NCBI GenBank assembly: GCA_963925605.1
Contig: CAWURY010000015.1
Span: 1-16,059 of the forward strand
DNA: 16,059 nucleotides
Direction: 5' to 3'
Origin: Porticoccus sp963925605
GTDB taxonomy: Bacteria > Pseudomonadota > Gammaproteobacteria > Pseudomonadales > Porticoccaceae
Shown here: piece by piece, positions 14,031 to 16,059 of the stretch
How the letters are laid out: the number at the start of each line of letters is the position of its first letter
How positions within the stretch are numbered: the first letter of the stretch is position 1
Notes under the pieces: model-generated
Seen by the model: the letters and a program-made list of their open reading frames with translations, nothing else
Told to the model about the DNA's origin: nothing
Database searches by the model: none
Position numbers and translations under genes: made by a program

Positions 14031-15608
14031 TTACATCTTGATAACCCTATAAATATTTGCTCTGTTGCCTTTTGTGTCAATAGTATGATGAATTTCTTGA
14101 AGCCTGAGGTGCTTCACGGCTTCCTTGATAGTTTCGCTATATTTTCTTTCGACAAGAATAACATAATCGAAATGAAGGTAGCTAACTGAAGAATCTTCAT
14201 CGCAGGGATCAATTTCACCTGAAATATTAGGGCCATGTTTTTTCTTTAAGTCGACGATAGTTTCGATATTTTTTTGACATAATATCGAAGATGATTTTTC
14301 AGTGTCAAAATAATATTTAACATGAATATTATCTGTCATCAAAAGACTTTTACTTGGAAGATTTTGTGCGGACCAAACTGCAATATCCTTAACATATGAT
14401 TTATCATGTGACATCGTCAAAGCATCAATTAAGTTATAAGAAAGACATAAAACAATAATAGATAGAGGTAGAATTCTCTTTCCAAGCCACAAAAACTCAA
14501 TGCCTAATACCAAACGGTGCACAAGAAATAGAAATAAGCCAATTAATGCCATAACTAAATATCTAGCGGAAACAAAGTATTCTTTATATAAGAAAAAGAT
14601 CAATATCAATACATTAACCAGAAAAAAATACATGAATAACTGTTGATATAATTTCGTAGAAGTCTGGTCACCCTTAGAGGCAACCATAAAGTAAACTATA
14701 ATATAACTAAATGAAAACCCTTTAAGTAATTTAAAGATTAGCATCACGAACATGCCAGTTAAAAAAATAAGAGCAGCATAATCTTTGGAGTATTTGTTTA
14801 AAATTTGATGTTCTATAATATATGTAGCATGAGCGAGCTTTTCAGTATAAAAACTTAAGTTAACGTTAGCGAAAAAATCTAGTCCATAAAGTTCCAAATA
14901 TGCAGCTACGGCATCAAGATGGCTTAATAAAACTACCAAAATCGCAAGCAAACCTATTATTGATAGATAGGAGGTCAATAAAATTTCCTTGAAGACCATG
15001 AGGTTTTTTTCCGTTCTAATCAGCAGCAAGAACAAAGGAAGAGCGAGTAATATAACGCTACCTTCTATTCGAAAAAAAATAGCAGCTACCATAAAAATTT
15101 GCCAAAGCGATGCATTTTTTAAATTTGGTAGCTTAAGGAAAAGCATGAACTGATAGAGCGCAAGGCTTACAAAAGTCCAATAACCGATATCGCGAAATAT
15201 ATAGTCACGATATTCATTAAGCGGCATAAAGCAAGTGATCAAAAGAGCGGAAATTACCAACTGCCTATGTGTTGACATAATGAGCCGGCATATTAAAACC
15301 AGTGCATCGGTTAGCAACACAAAGAAAAAGCTATTTATAATGAGCGCAGAAGATTCCAAAGATATAGACGTTAATTGGTGAAAATACGCGATGATAATTG
15401 AATATGCCGGCCACTTATAAAGCATTGTAGCGGATTGCAGGCCTCCAGCTAGAAATGACTCAGCTACCTGTATATATAAAATTCCATCTTTATTGATTAT
15501 GTCATCAGACAAAATTATAAATAGCGAAATTAGAAGACTTGAAAAAGCTGCGCAGATTCGAATTTGAATAATATTAAGAGGAGATGGCTGGCTACCAGTA
15601 TTATACAT
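14031..15608 (-). CDS. Multi-span membrane protein, GT-C / glycosyltransferase family 39-like
   Basis: A 525-residue protein with roughly ten or more hydrophobic spans in the first 400 residues and a soluble C-terminal domain of about 120 residues. After the first span lies a loop with Asp35, Asp36 and DGILYIQVAESFLAGG (41-56). This resembles the acidic first periplasmic loop of lipid-linked sugar transferases (ArnT/PMT type). A second charged loop, NEYRDYIFRD (131-140), is also typical of that fold. By analogy it would transfer a sugar from a polyprenyl carrier to a surface polymer or protein, but donor and acceptor are unknown. Base composition is far below the neighbours: 18, 12 and 19 G+C per 60 bases at 14041, 14581 and 15061, against 30 of 60 in acnB at 10741. 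It lies alone between the tRNA-Arg relic and the intact tRNA-Arg, suggesting acquisition. Confidence 0.7.
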   Translation of the reverse strand: MYNTGSQPSPLNIIQIRICAAFSSLLISLFIILSDDIINKDGILYIQVAESFLAGGLQSATMLYKWPAYSIIIAYFHQLTSISLESSALIINSFFFVLLTDALVLICRLIMSTHRQLVISALLITCFMPLNEYRDYIFRDIGYWTFVSLALYQFMLFLKLPNLKNASLWQIFMVAAIFFRIEGSVILLALPLFLLLIRTEKNLMVFKEILLTSYLSIIGLLAILVVLLSHLDAVAAYLELYGLDFFANVNLSFYTEKLAHATYIIEHQILNKYSKDYAALIFLTGMFVMLIFKLLKGFSFSYIIVYFMVASKGDQTSTKLYQQLFMYFFLVNVLILIFFLYKEYFVSARYLVMALIGLFLFLVHRLVLGIEFLWLGKRILPLSIIVLCLSYNLIDALTMSHDKSYVKDIAVWSAQNLPSKSLLMTDNIHVKYYFDTEKSSSILCQKNIETIVDLKKKHGPNISGEIDPCDEDSSVSYLHFDYVILVERKYSETIKEAVKHLRLQEIHHTIDTKGNRANIYRVIKM

Positions 15609-15657
15609 TATAAATCAACCTGCTAAATCGCGACGAAGAGTATGGAATTTGCTCTCA

Positions 15658-15687
15658 ATTATACTGGATGATGTGATCCTATATCCA
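15658..15687 (-). promoter_or_regulatory. candidate promoter of the GT-C-like gene
   Basis: On the minus strand TGGATA (15687-15682) is followed after 18 bases by a perfect TATAAT (15663-15658). Transcription would begin near 15651, about 43 bases before the ATG. AGG lies about 11 bases before that ATG. Confidence 0.5.
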
Positions 15688-15730
15688 CCGATACATTTAT
15701 TAGTGTCAGTATATATGGGCGGTACTATGA

Positions 15731-15772
15731 ATAACGGACAACGACATGTGCCCCCGCCCCCTGTCCTGTTAT
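15731..15772. repeat. imperfect inverted repeat around a C-rich run
   Basis: ATAACGGACA (15731-15740) pairs with TGTCCTGTTAT (15762-15772) as 5 bp plus 5 bp with one bulged T. The 21-base loop holds five Cs, a G and five Cs (15751-15761). The run stands out in an otherwise AT-rich region, and on the minus strand it is G-rich. Confidence 0.6.
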
Positions 15773-15898
15773 CCAAGAATTTCTCAGCTACAAAATTTTT
15801 TAAACTGTATGAATAAACCAAACGATAGTAGAATTATGAATGTTAACTAGTTCACCCACACTACACCCACAGTCAGAGGTAGTACTAGGGGCGTTTGA

Positions 15899-15928
15899 TT
15901 GAAGTAGTAGGTTGCATGAAGCGATAAT
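15899..15928 (+). promoter_or_regulatory. candidate tRNA-Arg promoter
   Basis: TTGAAG (15899-15904) and GATAAT (15923-15928) are 18 bases apart. A start near 15935 gives a leader of about 46 bases before the tRNA. There is no GC-rich discriminator, unlike the tRNA-Pro promoter. Confidence 0.4.
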
Positions 15929-15980
15929 AAAAAAGCTATAGATAGGGTATTTACTAGCTTTGAAAGGAATTATAAATCAC

Positions 15981-16057
15981 GTCCCGGTAGCTCAGCTGGA
16001 TAGAGCAGCCCCCTCCTAAGGGGCAGGTCAGAGGTTCGAATCCTCTTCGGGACGCCA
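15981..16057 (+). tRNA. tRNA-Arg (anticodon CCT)
   Basis: An intact 77-base cloverleaf. The acceptor stem pairs GTCCCGG (15981-15987) with TCGGGAC (16047-16053), with one G.U pair. The discriminator is G and CCA is encoded at 16055-16057. The anticodon stem GCCCC/GGGGC encloses the loop CTCCTAA, giving CCT at 16015-16017, which reads AGG codons. The T arm contains GGTTCGAATCC. Genes for rare-codon tRNA-Arg are frequent integration sites of genomic islands, and the degenerate copy at 13962-14001 fits this. Only two bases of downstream sequence are visible. Confidence 0.97.
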
Positions 16058-16059
16058 AT

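Larger units (their letters stand above)
15609..15980. other. non-coding AT-rich stretch between GT-C-like gene and tRNA-Arg
   Basis: No convincing gene is present in these 372 bases. They hold the leader and promoter of the leftward GT-C-like gene (15658-15687), an imperfect inverted repeat around a C-rich run (15731-15772), and a candidate tRNA-Arg promoter (15899-15928). A 68-codon open frame at 15615-15821 on the minus strand has a TTG start, no ribosome site and no recognisable product. Confidence 0.6.

Noticed and set aside
15751..15761. Possible G-quadruplex on the minus strand (G5-C-G5)
   Set aside because: Only two long G-runs are present, and a classical four-tract quadruplex would need very short or absent loops. 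It is noted only as part of the dyad.
15615..15821. 68-codon open frame on the minus strand just upstream of the GT-C-like gene
   Set aside because: It has a TTG start without a ribosome site, no recognisable family, and runs through the dyad with the C-rich loop and the candidate promoter of the next gene.
15872..15880. GTCAGAGGT, a 9-base match to the variable/T-arm region of tRNA-Arg, 100 bases upstream of it
   Set aside because: It was considered as a relic of the 3' tRNA half. Identity does not continue into the TTCGAATCC T loop, and a 9-base match in a region this size is not improbable by chance.

Overview
The window reads as chromosomal DNA of a gammaproteobacterium with modest G+C. 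The reasons are an AcnB, LpxH, GlnRS, PpiB and MiaE that match the Escherichia coli or Pseudomonas proteins over their length, often with the same residue numbers. From memory, Pseudomonas carries lpxH-ppiB-glnS-cysS-folD in this order, and all five genes are present here with one extra transporter gene inserted. The exact genus cannot be read from the sequence.

Layout. A tRNA-Pro(TGG) reads leftward from a strong stable-RNA-type promoter and is divergent from folD. Next come glnS-cysS (leftward, one promoter) and the rightward eamA-type transporter, ppiB and lpxH. A leftward 553-residue gene then fuses a dihydroorotate dehydrogenase-like catalytic domain to a PyrK-like FAD/NAD/[2Fe-2S] domain. 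miaE (leftward, TTG start) and acnB (rightward, GTG start) share a 217-base divergent intergenic region. acnB converges with trhO on a strong bidirectional terminator. A small membrane-anchored J-domain gene reads rightward beside trhO.

The right end differs in character. It holds a very AT-rich, multi-membrane-span GT-C/GT39-like gene, a 372-base non-coding stretch, and an intact tRNA-Arg(CCT). To the left of the AT-rich gene, in the same orientation as the intact tRNA, lies a decayed copy of the 5' half of that tRNA. It matches at 34 of 40 positions and stops at the 3' side of the anticodon stem. A 12-base exact repeat across the anticodon loop therefore brackets about 2 kb that contains the AT-rich gene. 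This is what one would expect of a small or decayed integrated element, or of an old tRNA-mediated recombination event. No integrase is visible in the window.

The genes mostly serve core functions: one-carbon metabolism (folD), tRNA charging (glnS, cysS), tRNA modification (miaE, trhO), lipid A synthesis (lpxH), protein folding (ppiB, J-protein), the TCA cycle (acnB) and probably pyrimidine synthesis (the fused flavoprotein). The two most unusual items are the fused PyrD-PyrK-like enzyme and the tRNA-Arg relic with its AT-rich cargo. I see no CRISPR array, transposase, phage gene or toxin-antitoxin pair.
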